Assembly (NCBI GenBank): GCA_017430455.1
Contig: JAFRMX010000015.1
Span: 44,286-108,285, forward strand
DNA from: Oscillospiraceae bacterium
Lineage (GTDB): Bacteria; Bacillota; Clostridia; Oscillospirales; Oscillospiraceae
Direction: 5' to 3'
DNA length: 64,000 nt
Shown here: positions 1 through 7,768 of the stretch, one piece after another
Numbering within the stretch: position 1 is the first letter of the stretch
Layout: each line of letters begins with the position of its first letter
Notes under the pieces: generated by a model
Databases searched by the model: none
What the model saw: only the letters and a program-made list of their open reading frames with translations
Told to the model about the DNA's origin: nothing
Made by a program: the position numbers and the translations under genes

Positions 1-664
1 GAAACTGTGAACCGGTATCACCCATAAATATTTTTGCGGGATTGATATTATAAGGAAGAAAGCCTATACATGCTCCGAAAACAGCAGCAAGTATTACGGC
101 AACCTCAGGCTCCAGAAGAAAGTATGCCACCAGTAACATGGTCAGAGAACTTATTGAGGATATGCCTGCTGCCAGCCCGTCAAGTCCGTCTATGAGATTG
201 ATTGCGTTCGTACAGGCAACTATCCAGAAAATAGTCAGAGGATAGGCCAGAAGACCTGTAGATATGGTTCCTCCTCCGCTGGAGATATAATCCCAGACCA
301 CACCGTGCAGGATTGCAATAACAGCGGCAAAGATCTGAACCGCAAGCTTTATTAAAGGCTTCAGATTGTATCTGTCATCAAGGACGCCCATTATAACTAT
401 CACAACAGAGCCCAGAAGTATTCCGCGAACCTCTCTCGTCAGTTCTACGAACAGGACTAAGGATACGACAAAGCCAAAATAGATGGCCAGTCCTCCCATC
501 CTGGGTGTAGCCTCTTTGTGTATATGCCTTTTGTGATCGGGTATATCCAAAGCTCCGATCCCGATTGCAAGTTTTCTGACGGGCGGAGTCAGAACCAGGG
601 ATACAATGAGAGATATAACAGCCGCAAGCGCAATTTTTGTCAGCGTACCAAGGCTTGAGAACAT
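1..664 (-). CDS. tagO: Undecaprenyl-phosphate GlcNAc-1-phosphate transferase, TagO/WecA type (C-terminus missing)
   Basis: Integral membrane enzyme that loads a sugar phosphate from UDP-GlcNAc onto undecaprenyl phosphate, the first step of teichoic acid or other envelope glycan synthesis. About 221 residues are visible; the gene runs off the left edge, so the C-terminus is lost. Family motifs on the minus strand include a DDRYN block (catalytic Asp pair), NAINLIDGLDGLAAG, and GFLPYNINPAKIFMGDTGS near the edge, set among hydrophobic helices. The start at 664 has AAGGAG four bases upstream. It lies 8 bp downstream of trpS and is probably cotranscribed. MraY itself is less likely because the NxxNxxDGxDGLA block matches the TagO/WecA branch. 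The family is clear; the exact acceptor pathway is inferred. Confidence 0.87.
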   Translation of the reverse strand, partial: MFSSLGTLTKIALAAVISLIVSLVLTPPVRKLAIGIGALDIPDHKRHIHKEATPRMGGLAIYFGFVVSLVLFVELTREVRGILLGSVVIVIMGVLDDRYNLKPLIKLAVQIFAAVIAILHGVVWDYISSGGGTISTGLLAYPLTIFWIVACTNAINLIDGLDGLAAGISSISSLTMLLVAYFLLEPEVAVILAAVFGACIGFLPYNINPAKIFMGDTGSQF

Positions 665-672
665 GTAACTCC

Positions 673-1698
673 TTAAAACGGTTTCTCAACGAGACCGATT
701 TTTTTATATACTTTGCGGAGAGTCTTTCCTGCAATATACGAAGCCTTCTTCGCCCCGTCCGCGTAAATGCCCTGAATATATGCTTTGTCCGAGATAATAC
801 GGTTTGCTTCCTCACGGATCGGCCTGAGCGTTTCCACTACAGCCTCGCCGACAGCAGGCTTGAAAACGCCGTATCCCGAATGCACAAATTCAGCCTCTAT
901 TTCGGAATAGGTTCTGCCTGTGCAGGCAGAATAAATCTGCATCAGGTTTGCGACACCGGGCTTGTTCTCGGGATCATAGCGCACGCATCCGTCTCCGTTG
1001 TCGGAATCTGTTACGGCGCGCTTGAATTTCCTAAGAATATCTGCAGGATCATCCATAAGACAGATACGGCCGTTGCCGACCTCATCCGACTTAGACATTT
1101 TGCTCAAAGGATCAAGAAGATCCATCACCCTGGCACCGACCTTGGGAATCCATGGCTCGGGGACTTTGAACGTTTCTCCATAGAGATTGTTGAAACGCTG
1201 AGCTATGTCGCGGGTCAGTTCCACATGCTGTTTTTGGTCCTCTCCTACCGGCACGTAGTCGGGCTGATAAAGCAGAATGTCCGCAGCCATCAGAGCAGGG
1301 TAAGTGAACAGACCGCCGTTAATATTGTCAGCATTTTTAGAACTCTTGTCTTTGAACTGGGTCATACGGCTCAGTTCGCCGAACATGGTGTAACAGTTTA
1401 AGATCCAGCCGAGTTCAGCATGTTCATGCACGTCACTTTGCAAAAACAGAGTGTTCTTTTGAGGATCCAGTCCGCAGGCAATATATTGTGCGAGCTGTTC
1501 AAGAGTCCTTCGCCTGAGATCTGCAGGTTTGTTTCGTGTCGTAAGAGCGTGCAGATCGGCCATAAAATAGTAACAGTCAAATTGCTCGGCCCTCTCGGCC
1601 CAATTTTTTATTGCTCCAAGGTAGGAGCCTAATGTGAGGTCTCCGGTGGGTTTTATGCCGGAAAGCATTATTTTTTTCTGTTCAGTAACATTATCCAT
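673..1698 (-). CDS. trpS: Tryptophanyl-tRNA synthetase
   Basis: Class I aminoacyl-tRNA synthetase that charges tRNA-Trp in the cytoplasm. The 341 residues match the usual bacterial length. The N-terminal signature region reads SGIKPTGDLTLGSYLGA, where the HIGH-type element is replaced by TLGSY, as is common in TrpRS. A GEDQ block and the KMSKS loop (around residue 198) are present. The ATG at 1698 follows GGAGAAG. It is the first gene of a unit with tagO and is transcribed divergently from gltX. No T-box leader is visible in the 130 bp upstream. Confidence 0.96.
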   Translation of the reverse strand: MDNVTEQKKIMLSGIKPTGDLTLGSYLGAIKNWAERAEQFDCYYFMADLHALTTRNKPADLRRRTLEQLAQYIACGLDPQKNTLFLQSDVHEHAELGWILNCYTMFGELSRMTQFKDKSSKNADNINGGLFTYPALMAADILLYQPDYVPVGEDQKQHVELTRDIAQRFNNLYGETFKVPEPWIPKVGARVMDLLDPLSKMSKSDEVGNGRICLMDDPADILRKFKRAVTDSDNGDGCVRYDPENKPGVANLMQIYSACTGRTYSEIEAEFVHSGYGVFKPAVGEAVVETLRPIREEANRIISDKAYIQGIYADGAKKASYIAGKTLRKVYKKIGLVEKPF

Positions 1699-1769
1699 AA
1701 ATATTCTTCTCCAATACGCCGATACAAATAATTATAATATCAAACGAACCCATAAAAAGCAATAAATTA

Positions 1770-1798
1770 TTGAGTTTGCAGCATTTTTATGGTATAAA
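1770..1798 (+). promoter_or_regulatory. Predicted sigma-A promoter of gltX
   Basis: TTGAGT at 1770-1775 and TATAAA at 1793-1798 are separated by 17 bp, followed by a GGAGGA ribosome site and the gltX start at 1829. Assigned by consensus only. Confidence 0.5.
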
Positions 1799-1828
1799 GT
1801 CAAGGAGTATTCAAACGGAGGAATTAAG

Positions 1829-3307
1829 ATGAAAGATACAGTTTGGTATAACGAAATGGAAACGAGGATCCCACATGACGGCGTCAGGACCCGTTTTGCA
1901 CCTTCACCAACAGGATATATGCATGTAGGAAATCTGCGCACAGCTTTGTATACATATCTGATAGCGCGACACAACAAAGGCACATTTATTCTGAGAATAG
2001 AGGACACAGATCAGGGAAGACTTGTCGAGGGGGCAACAGATGTTATATATAAGACTTTATGCGAATGCGGCCTTAAACATGACGAAGGCCCTGATATAGG
2101 TGGCCCGGTCGGACCGTATATACAGACAGAGCGGCGCAGCCTGTATAAGGAATATGCAGATCTTTTGGTCAGCCGCGGGCATGCTTACAGGTGTTTTTGC
2201 GAGAAGACGGAGAGCGAAGAGGAGAGCGGAATCTTCGAGATGAAAGAAGACCCGTGCAGATCATTAAGCCCTGAACAGGCTGAAGCTCTGGCAGAAGAGG
2301 GAAAACCTTTTGTCATACGCCAGAGAATCCCGCGGGAAGGTACAACTTCATTCAAAGATGAGATCTTCGGTGAAGTAACGGTTGAAAACAAGACCCTGGA
2401 TGATCAGGTGCTCTTGAAGAGAGACGGCCTTCCCACATATAATTTCGCAAATGTTATAGATGATCATCTGATGGGAATAACACACGTAGTCAGGGGGACT
2501 GAATATCTCTCTTCGGCGCCGAAATACAATCTCCTCTATGAAGGCTTCGGATGGGAAATACCGAAATATGTCCATTGCAGTCCTGTCATGAGAGACGCTC
2601 ACAATAAAATGAGCAAGCGTCATGGGGATCCGTCCTATGAAGACCTGAAAAACCAGGGCTTCCTGACTGATGCGATCTTGAATTATGTGGCTCTGCTCGG
2701 CTGGAGCCCGAGAGGTGAGGAAGAAATGTTCTCCCTTGCAGAACTTGAAGAAGTATTTGATCTCTCAGGGATGTCAAAGTCTCCTGCAATATTTGACATT
2801 GAAAAACTGAGGCACTTTAATGCGGAATATATAAGGGCTATGACTGCCGAACAATTTGCGGAAGCAGCAAAGCCATGGATAAGGATCTCGGTACAGAATG
2901 AATCCTACGACTTGTCAAAAATAGCCGCTCTTCTGCAGCAGCGCACGGAAATCCTTTCCGAAATACCGGAAAAGGTGGATTTCTTTGATGTGTTACCTGA
3001 ATACGGCAAAGAGCTTTTTGTTCATAAAAAATCCAAATCGGATGAAAGCAGTTCTCTTGAGATCCTTCAGGAGATAAAGCCGGTGTTTGAGGCACTTTCA
3101 GATTGGAACAATGAGAGCCTTCTGAATGCGATGGTCAGAACTGCGGAAAAAATGGAATATAAAAATGCCAAAGTCATGTGGCCGGTCAGAATAGCTGTTG
3201 CGGGGAAGGCGGTCACCCCTGGCGGATCTTCGGAGATATGTGAGATACTTGGTAAAGAAGAAACTCTGAAGAGAATAGAAATAGCAATTAATCTATTAAA
3301 AAGCTGA
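1829..3307 (+). CDS. gltX: Glutamyl-tRNA synthetase
   Basis: Class I synthetase joining glutamate to tRNA-Glu, and in many Firmicutes also to tRNA-Gln for later amidation. The 492 residues fit the family. The Rossmann-fold signature RFAPSPTGYMHVGNLRTALY begins near residue 22, with HVGN in place of HIGH. The KMSKR loop lies near residue 260, followed by the helical anticodon-binding region. The ATG at 1829 is preceded by GGAGGAATTAAG. It is monocistronic by spacing and divergent from trpS. Whether it is discriminating cannot be told from the sequence alone. Confidence 0.97.
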   Translation: MKDTVWYNEMETRIPHDGVRTRFAPSPTGYMHVGNLRTALYTYLIARHNKGTFILRIEDTDQGRLVEGATDVIYKTLCECGLKHDEGPDIGGPVGPYIQTERRSLYKEYADLLVSRGHAYRCFCEKTESEEESGIFEMKEDPCRSLSPEQAEALAEEGKPFVIRQRIPREGTTSFKDEIFGEVTVENKTLDDQVLLKRDGLPTYNFANVIDDHLMGITHVVRGTEYLSSAPKYNLLYEGFGWEIPKYVHCSPVMRDAHNKMSKRHGDPSYEDLKNQGFLTDAILNYVALLGWSPRGEEEMFSLAELEEVFDLSGMSKSPAIFDIEKLRHFNAEYIRAMTAEQFAEAAKPWIRISVQNESYDLSKIAALLQQRTEILSEIPEKVDFFDVLPEYGKELFVHKKSKSDESSSLEILQEIKPVFEALSDWNNESLLNAMVRTAEKMEYKNAKVMWPVRIAVAGKAVTPGGSSEICEILGKEETLKRIEIAINLLKS

Positions 3308-3400
3308 CGGTTTTATTTGACGAAAGAAATATTGCGTAGTAGAATAAAGAATACCTAAGAAGATCGTATTGAAGAAATATTAGAGCAGGGAGTGAATGAC

Positions 3401-4036
3401 ATGCCGATAGTACCTCAAGTAAAATGCCGCCGCTGCGGAGCAACATTTTCCAGCCTTTCCAGCCGTTGCCCGAATTGCGGAACAAGAAGAGTGAGCCAGA
3501 GTTCCAGGACTCCCGGAACCACACCCAGCACAGTCAAGGGAACTGCTGCATATGACAGAGCAGCTGCCAACACTAAATGGCAGATGATCTTCGGCCTTAT
3601 TCTGGTCGTTGCGGTAATTTTGGCAGTCATAATAATGGTTTCCACCGGAATAGACGGATCAGGGTCTGCTGCCAAGACCCCGCGGGCAACAGTTCAAGTG
3701 TCAACAGAACCTGTTGTTGAGACGCCGGTCGTCACTCCTACCCAGATGCCGACAGTTGAAAGTGTCATTATCACGTATTACGGGACGCCGAAAGATGACG
3801 TAACCATGGAAGTCGGCACCGAACCGCTCGCATTTACAGCATCTGTTACCCCTAGAGACCTTCAGGATGTGGCTGCAAATACCGTCTGGTCTTCGAGTGA
3901 TGAAACTGTCATTACGGTTTCCAGAACTGACGATGGCGGCTGTGAGGTCACCGCAGTCGGATCCGGAACTGCGACACTTACATGCACGGTTTTCGGAGTA
4001 TCTGCTCAGTGCATATTCCGTACATGGAGCAAGTAA
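3401..4036 (+). CDS. Zinc-ribbon, single-pass membrane protein with Ig-like domain
   Basis: Function unknown. The N-terminus has two CxxC pairs (CRRC and CPNC) forming a zinc ribbon, then a Ser/Thr-rich stretch, one hydrophobic segment at about residues 60-85, a Thr/Val/Pro-rich linker, and a C-terminal region with the look of a bacterial Ig-like (Big_2) domain (WSSSDETVITVS, GSGTATLTC). Predicted topology: zinc ribbon inside the cell, Ig domain outside. A GTG at 3392 is in frame, but AGGGAG at 3387-3392 is better spaced for the ATG at 3401. A strong terminator follows. No specific role can be assigned. Confidence 0.72.
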   Translation: MPIVPQVKCRRCGATFSSLSSRCPNCGTRRVSQSSRTPGTTPSTVKGTAAYDRAAANTKWQMIFGLILVVAVILAVIIMVSTGIDGSGSAAKTPRATVQVSTEPVVETPVVTPTQMPTVESVIITYYGTPKDDVTMEVGTEPLAFTASVTPRDLQDVAANTVWSSSDETVITVSRTDDGGCEVTAVGSGTATLTCTVFGVSAQCIFRTWSK

Positions 4037-4048
4037 ATCAACGATCCC

Positions 4049-4078
4049 ATCCGCCCCTTTAAGGGGCGGATTTTTTAT
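4049..4078 (+). terminator. Intrinsic terminator
   Basis: Stem ATCCGCCCC / GGGGCGGAT around a TTTAA loop, followed by TTTTTT. It ends the zinc-ribbon gene. Confidence 0.85.
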
Positions 4079-4180
4079 TTAAATTATCTGTTGCCATGTC
4101 GGCAGTTTTTGATATAATGTATATTCAGGTAAGAATGATAACAAGATTTAGTATTTGTACACTGAGAAAGGAATCCGTTT

Positions 4181-5920
4181 ATGACAGAGGAAAGCATTTA
4201 TATAGGGATTAATGATAAAGGTGAAAAAATAAACCTGGATCTGGCTCATGCAAACCGGCACGGGCTTATTGCAGGAGCGACCGGAACAGGCAAGACAGTT
4301 ACCATGAAGGTCATGGCAGAGGCATTTTCGAGGGCGGGAGTTCCTGTGTTTCTGTGTGATGTTAAAGGTGATGTATCCGGAATTGCACAGGAAGGTGTGG
4401 ACAGCGCCGGGATGCAAAAGAGAATAAACAAATTCCGGTTGAAAGATCCTGAGTTCAATAACGGACATGTGTTTGAATACAGAGCTTATCCGACGGTCTT
4501 TTGGGATGCTTTTGGTGAAAGAGGGAAGAATATAAACACAACCGTCAGCAACATGGGTCCGCTTCTCCTTTCAAGGCTCCTTGGACTTACGGAAGTTCAG
4601 GAGGGAATACTGAATATAGTATTTCGAGTCGCTGAAAAAGAAAATCTTCCGATGTCCTCATTTGAAGATCTTCGAAATGCCATCAGCTATGTATATGAAA
4701 ACCGTCAGAATTATTCAGCCAGATACGGCAATATAGCTGCGGCCAGTATAACCTCTGTTCTAAGGACCTTAATTCCTCTTGAAAACCAGGGAGCCGGAAA
4801 ATTCTTTTGTGAGCCTGCAATAGATATTACCGAATGGATAAAGTGCTCGGAAGAGGAAGGGGAGCAGCACGGCTGGGGCGTGATCAATGTTCTTGATTGT
4901 GTGGAGCTTGTAAAAAATCCCGATGTATACTCTACATTCATTTTCTGGCTTTTGACGGAACTGTATAATGTGCTTCCGGAGGTCGGGGATCCGAAAAAAC
5001 CTAAAATAGTGTTTTTCTTCGATGAAGCACACTTCCTGTTCAAAGATGCCGAAAAAGCTTTGCTGAAAAAGATAGAGCAGACTGTAAAGCTTATAAGATC
5101 AAAAGGGGTAGGAATCTACTTCGTCACCCAGAGCCCTTCGGATATTTCTAATGAGGTCCTTGCCCAGCTCCAGAACAGAGTACAGCATGCCCTCAGAGCC
5201 TATACTCCCGCCGAGATAAAGGCTGTTAAAGTTGCAGCCGAAAGCTTCAGGGAAAACCCGGAACTAAATACTTCAGAATGTATTATGGCTTTGGGAACGG
5301 GGGAAGCGCTTGTGAGTTTTCTGGACGCAAAAGGCATTCCGCAAATTGTCCAGCAGACGTCGATTATCTGCCCGGAGAGCCTTATGGGCCCGTGCAGTGA
5401 AAAAATTAGAGAAGATATAACAGACAAATACAAGGAGGAATTAAAGATGGACGAAAACGTCAATGCAAATGCAGCTCTCTCTGCACAGGCACTTGAGAAT
5501 GAGCGGCTCAAGCTCGAACTTGAGAAGATGAAAATGGAACTTGAGCTTGAAAAGACAAGGCTCGCCCAGGCAGAAGCAGAAGCAAAGAAAGCAGCAGCTG
5601 AGGCAGAGGCACAGGCCAAGATTCAGATAGCCAGAGAAGAAGCAGAGCGCAAAGCAAGAGAAAAGGAAGAGGAAGAGGCAAGGAAAGCGGCAGAGAAGGC
5701 TGCTGCCCTGGCTCAGAAAGAGGCGGAAAAAGCTGAAGCAGAGGCCAAGAAAGCCGAGGAAAAAGCAGCGGCAGAGGCCAAGAAAGCCGAGGAGAAAGCA
5801 GCTGCTGCTGAGCAGAAAAAGAATGCTGCCCGCCAGGCCAAGATCGAATCACAGGTGATACAGGCAGGCGGCCAGGTCCTTAAAAAGACGCTGCTCAGGC
5901 TGTTAAAGCTTTCAAGGTAA
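4181..5920 (+). CDS. HerA-like (DUF853/YjgR-type) P-loop ATPase with long coiled-coil tail
   Basis: Cytoplasmic ATPase related to the HerA/FtsK group; the cellular role of the DUF853 family is not settled. Walker A GATGTGKT lies at about residues 32-39, and Walker B is IVFFFDEAHFLF around residue 280. A sensor-like block FVTQSPSDI follows. The ATPase core ends near residue 410. From about 430 to 560 the protein becomes a highly charged Ala/Glu/Lys heptad-like stretch, a predicted coiled coil that ordinary YjgR proteins (about 500 residues) lack or have much shorter. Start ATG at 4181 after AGAAAGGA. A small hairpin separates it from the XRE regulator downstream. Confidence 0.82.
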   Translation: MTEESIYIGINDKGEKINLDLAHANRHGLIAGATGTGKTVTMKVMAEAFSRAGVPVFLCDVKGDVSGIAQEGVDSAGMQKRINKFRLKDPEFNNGHVFEYRAYPTVFWDAFGERGKNINTTVSNMGPLLLSRLLGLTEVQEGILNIVFRVAEKENLPMSSFEDLRNAISYVYENRQNYSARYGNIAAASITSVLRTLIPLENQGAGKFFCEPAIDITEWIKCSEEEGEQHGWGVINVLDCVELVKNPDVYSTFIFWLLTELYNVLPEVGDPKKPKIVFFFDEAHFLFKDAEKALLKKIEQTVKLIRSKGVGIYFVTQSPSDISNEVLAQLQNRVQHALRAYTPAEIKAVKVAAESFRENPELNTSECIMALGTGEALVSFLDAKGIPQIVQQTSIICPESLMGPCSEKIREDITDKYKEELKMDENVNANAALSAQALENERLKLELEKMKMELELEKTRLAQAEAEAKKAAAEAEAQAKIQIAREEAERKAREKEEEEARKAAEKAAALAQKEAEKAEAEAKKAEEKAAAEAKKAEEKAAAAEQKKNAARQAKIESQVIQAGGQVLKKTLLRLLKLSR

Positions 5921-5935
5921 GTCGGGATCCACCAT

Positions 5936-5960
5936 ATCCCCCGCAAAAGCGGGGGATCTT
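5936..5960 (+). terminator. Hairpin between HerA-like ATPase and XRE gene
   Basis: Perfect 9-bp stem ATCCCCCGC / GCGGGGGAT with an AAAA loop. The following CTTTAAA is a weak U-tract, so it may be a partial terminator or attenuator rather than a full stop. Confidence 0.5.
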
Positions 5961-5984
5961 TAAACATACAGAAAGGACTAAAAT

Positions 5985-6494
5985 ATGGCAAGCAAAAAAG
6001 TCGGAGTGTTGATAAAAGAAGCCAGAACAGCTGCAGGCCTTACTCAGGAGAAACTTGCGAGCAAGGTCGACAATTGCACAGCCGCTGATATTTCCAAGGC
6101 AGAACGCGGTGAAAAGGAACTCACATCCACACAGCTCCGCCAGATAGCAAAAGCAACCGGAGTGACACAGAGTTCTCTGCTTAATGCGCCTAAAGGAGGA
6201 ACCGGTTCGGGGAAAACTTCTTCTTCCTCCTCCTCCTCCTCTTCGTCATCTTCTTCAACCGCCAAAAAGAAGACCGCGTCTTCCTCAAAAAAGACTATAA
6301 CAGTCACTGCTACAGAGAAGAAGCTTGTTGAACTGTACCGGGAAGCTGATTCCGACACTAAAAAATCGGTCATGAATCTGCTTAAAGGTGTGGAAGACGA
6401 GAGCAGTGCCATCCTCAGCAACTTTTTAAGCGAAGCGATACAACTGTTTACGTCCAAAAAAGAACTTCCCTCCAAGGAGATCCTTTTGAAATAA
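5985..6494 (+). CDS. XRE-family DNA-binding protein with poly-serine linker
   Basis: Likely DNA-binding regulator. Residues 7-64 form a Cro/C1-type helix-turn-helix (LIKEARTAAGLTQEKLASKV, then DISKAERG). A Gly/Ser linker with a run of 13 serines follows, then a Lys/Ser stretch, and a short helical C-terminal part from about residue 105 (ATEKKLVELYREADSDTKKSVM) resembling the small tail found in many XRE proteins. ATG at 5985 follows AGAAAGGA. Its stop at 6494 directly abuts the ATG of the barnase-like gene, so it is likely cotranscribed with the toxin/immunity pair and may regulate it (inference). Confidence 0.8.
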   Translation: MASKKVGVLIKEARTAAGLTQEKLASKVDNCTAADISKAERGEKELTSTQLRQIAKATGVTQSSLLNAPKGGTGSGKTSSSSSSSSSSSSSTAKKKTASSSKKTITVTATEKKLVELYREADSDTKKSVMNLLKGVEDESSAILSNFLSEAIQLFTSKKELPSKEILLK

Positions 6495-6980
6495 ATGAAA
6501 AGGCTGGCGGCACTTTTATTAGTTATTACGCTTCTTTTCACGACCGGTTGCGGTGAGGTTCTTTCAGATCCGTATCTGAGTGCAGATACGGAAGAGAGAA
6601 ACAGCTCAGATCTTGTACCGGAAGCGACAGCCATTGATGAGGACGGAATCTATGACTCCAAGGATGAGGTCGCACTCTATATACATACTTACGGGCATCT
6701 GCCTTCAAATTATATAACTAAAAAAGAGGCAGAAGCCCTTGGCTGGCAGGGAGGCTCCCTGAATGATTATGCTCCGGGGAAATGTATAGGCGGCGGGCAT
6801 TTCGGCAATTATGAAGGCATTTTGCCCGATGCGCCAGGAAGAGAGTGGACGGAGTGTGATATCGATACATTAAACTATAAGTCCAGGGGATCAAGAAGGA
6901 TCGTTTTTTCAAATGACGGACTTATATACTATTCAGGTGATCATTACAAGACTTTTGAGCTCTTGTACGGAGAAGAATAA
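6495..6980 (+). CDS. Barnase-family ribonuclease made as a lipoprotein
   Basis: Predicted secreted guanyl-preferring RNase. Residues 1-19 are a lipoprotein signal with lipobox TTGC (Cys19). From about residue 55 the protein aligns by eye with barnase: YITKKEAEALGW, APGKCIGGGHFGN, GREWTECDID and DHYKTFELLY. Barnase catalytic positions appear kept: Lys27 as K76, Glu73 as E120, Arg83 as R131, Arg87 as R135, His102 as H150. Arg59 of barnase is Tyr106 here. It starts immediately after the XRE stop and is followed 2 bp later by a barstar-domain protein, giving toxin-immunity order. Lipid anchoring of a barnase is unusual, since classical barnase is released. Activity is inferred. Confidence 0.9.
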   Translation: MKRLAALLLVITLLFTTGCGEVLSDPYLSADTEERNSSDLVPEATAIDEDGIYDSKDEVALYIHTYGHLPSNYITKKEAEALGWQGGSLNDYAPGKCIGGGHFGNYEGILPDAPGREWTECDIDTLNYKSRGSRRIVFSNDGLIYYSGDHYKTFELLYGEE

Positions 6981-6982
6981 AA

Positions 6983-7681
6983 ATGATTCTAAATATAGAC
7001 GGAAACTGTATAAAAAACAGAGACGATCTCCACAGGGCTTTTTCCGAGGGACTGATTTTTCCGGACTGCTACGGGAATAACCTTGATGCACTGCACGACT
7101 GTCTCACTTCTCTTTTTGAAGAGACTGAAATCTGTATTTCAAACAGAGATATGCTGAAAGAAAACCTCGGGGACTATGCAATAAAATTTGAAAAGTGCAT
7201 CGAAGAAAGCTCTGTAGAAAACCCCAGAATTAAAGTTGTGTATCTGAATAAGCCTGAAGGAAAAAAGGGAAGCGGAGAATTCTTGCGTTTTATAAAATTT
7301 GCACTTTTCTCAGTCTCGGCAGGGCTTATAGAGATCGGAGTTTTTACTCTTTTAAACGAGCTGGCGCATCTCCAGTATTGGGTGAGCTATCTGGTGGCAC
7401 TTGTCTGTTCGGTCGTATGGAACTTTACGCTGAACCGCAGATTTACCTTCAGATCCGCTAATAACGTTCCTAAAGCAATGACTCTGGTCGCACTTTTCTA
7501 TCTGGTCTTCACTCCTCTCTCAACATGGCTCGAGCATTTTCTTACGGGTATGCAATGGAATGAATATCTCGTCACTGCTATCAACATGGTTTTGAATTTC
7601 GTCACTGAGTTTCTCTATGACCGATTTGTAGTGTTTAGAGATTCAATCGATACAAATGATATAGCGAGAAAGAGCAAGTAA
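6983..7681 (+). CDS. Barstar domain fused to GtrA-like four-helix membrane protein
   Basis: Predicted immunity protein tethered to the membrane. Residues 1-90 resemble barstar (ILNIDGNCIKNRDDLHRAF, CYGNNLDALHDCL), keeping the two acidic residues D35 and D39 that plug the barnase active site; barstar Trp38 is His38 here. After a short Lys/Gly linker, residues 101-220 form a GtrA-like domain (FIKFALFSVSAGLIEIGVF, NRRFTF) with four predicted helices at about 103-125, 133-150, 165-182 and 195-212. The GtrA family is linked to moving lipid-bound sugars, but its function here is unknown. It lies 2 bp after the barnase-like gene. The reading frame is continuous, so the fusion does not come from a stop readthrough. 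Confidence 0.9.
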   Translation: MILNIDGNCIKNRDDLHRAFSEGLIFPDCYGNNLDALHDCLTSLFEETEICISNRDMLKENLGDYAIKFEKCIEESSVENPRIKVVYLNKPEGKKGSGEFLRFIKFALFSVSAGLIEIGVFTLLNELAHLQYWVSYLVALVCSVVWNFTLNRRFTFRSANNVPKAMTLVALFYLVFTPLSTWLEHFLTGMQWNEYLVTAINMVLNFVTEFLYDRFVVFRDSIDTNDIARKSK

Positions 7682-7701
7682 GTCTGATCAGGGAAAAATG
7701 A

Positions 7702-7749
7702 AATAACAGGAGCAGCCGTAATCTTCGGCTGCTCCTGTTATTAATGATT
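7702..7749. terminator. Bidirectional terminator between barstar-GtrA and pckA
   Basis: A perfect 17-bp stem (7702-7718 with 7726-7742) and 7-nt loop lies between convergent genes. T-rich flanks on the plus side and A-rich flanks on the other side suit termination in both directions. Confidence 0.85.
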
Positions 7750-7768
7750 GTTTTATATATCAATATGC

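Noticed and set aside
5508..5852. Leu/Pro/Ser-rich minus-strand frames under the coiled-coil region
   Set aside because: Mirror of the repetitive Ala/Glu/Lys codons in the HerA-like tail.
6044..6634. Minus-strand frame with Glu run under the XRE gene
   Set aside because: Complement of the poly-serine tract; no other coding evidence.
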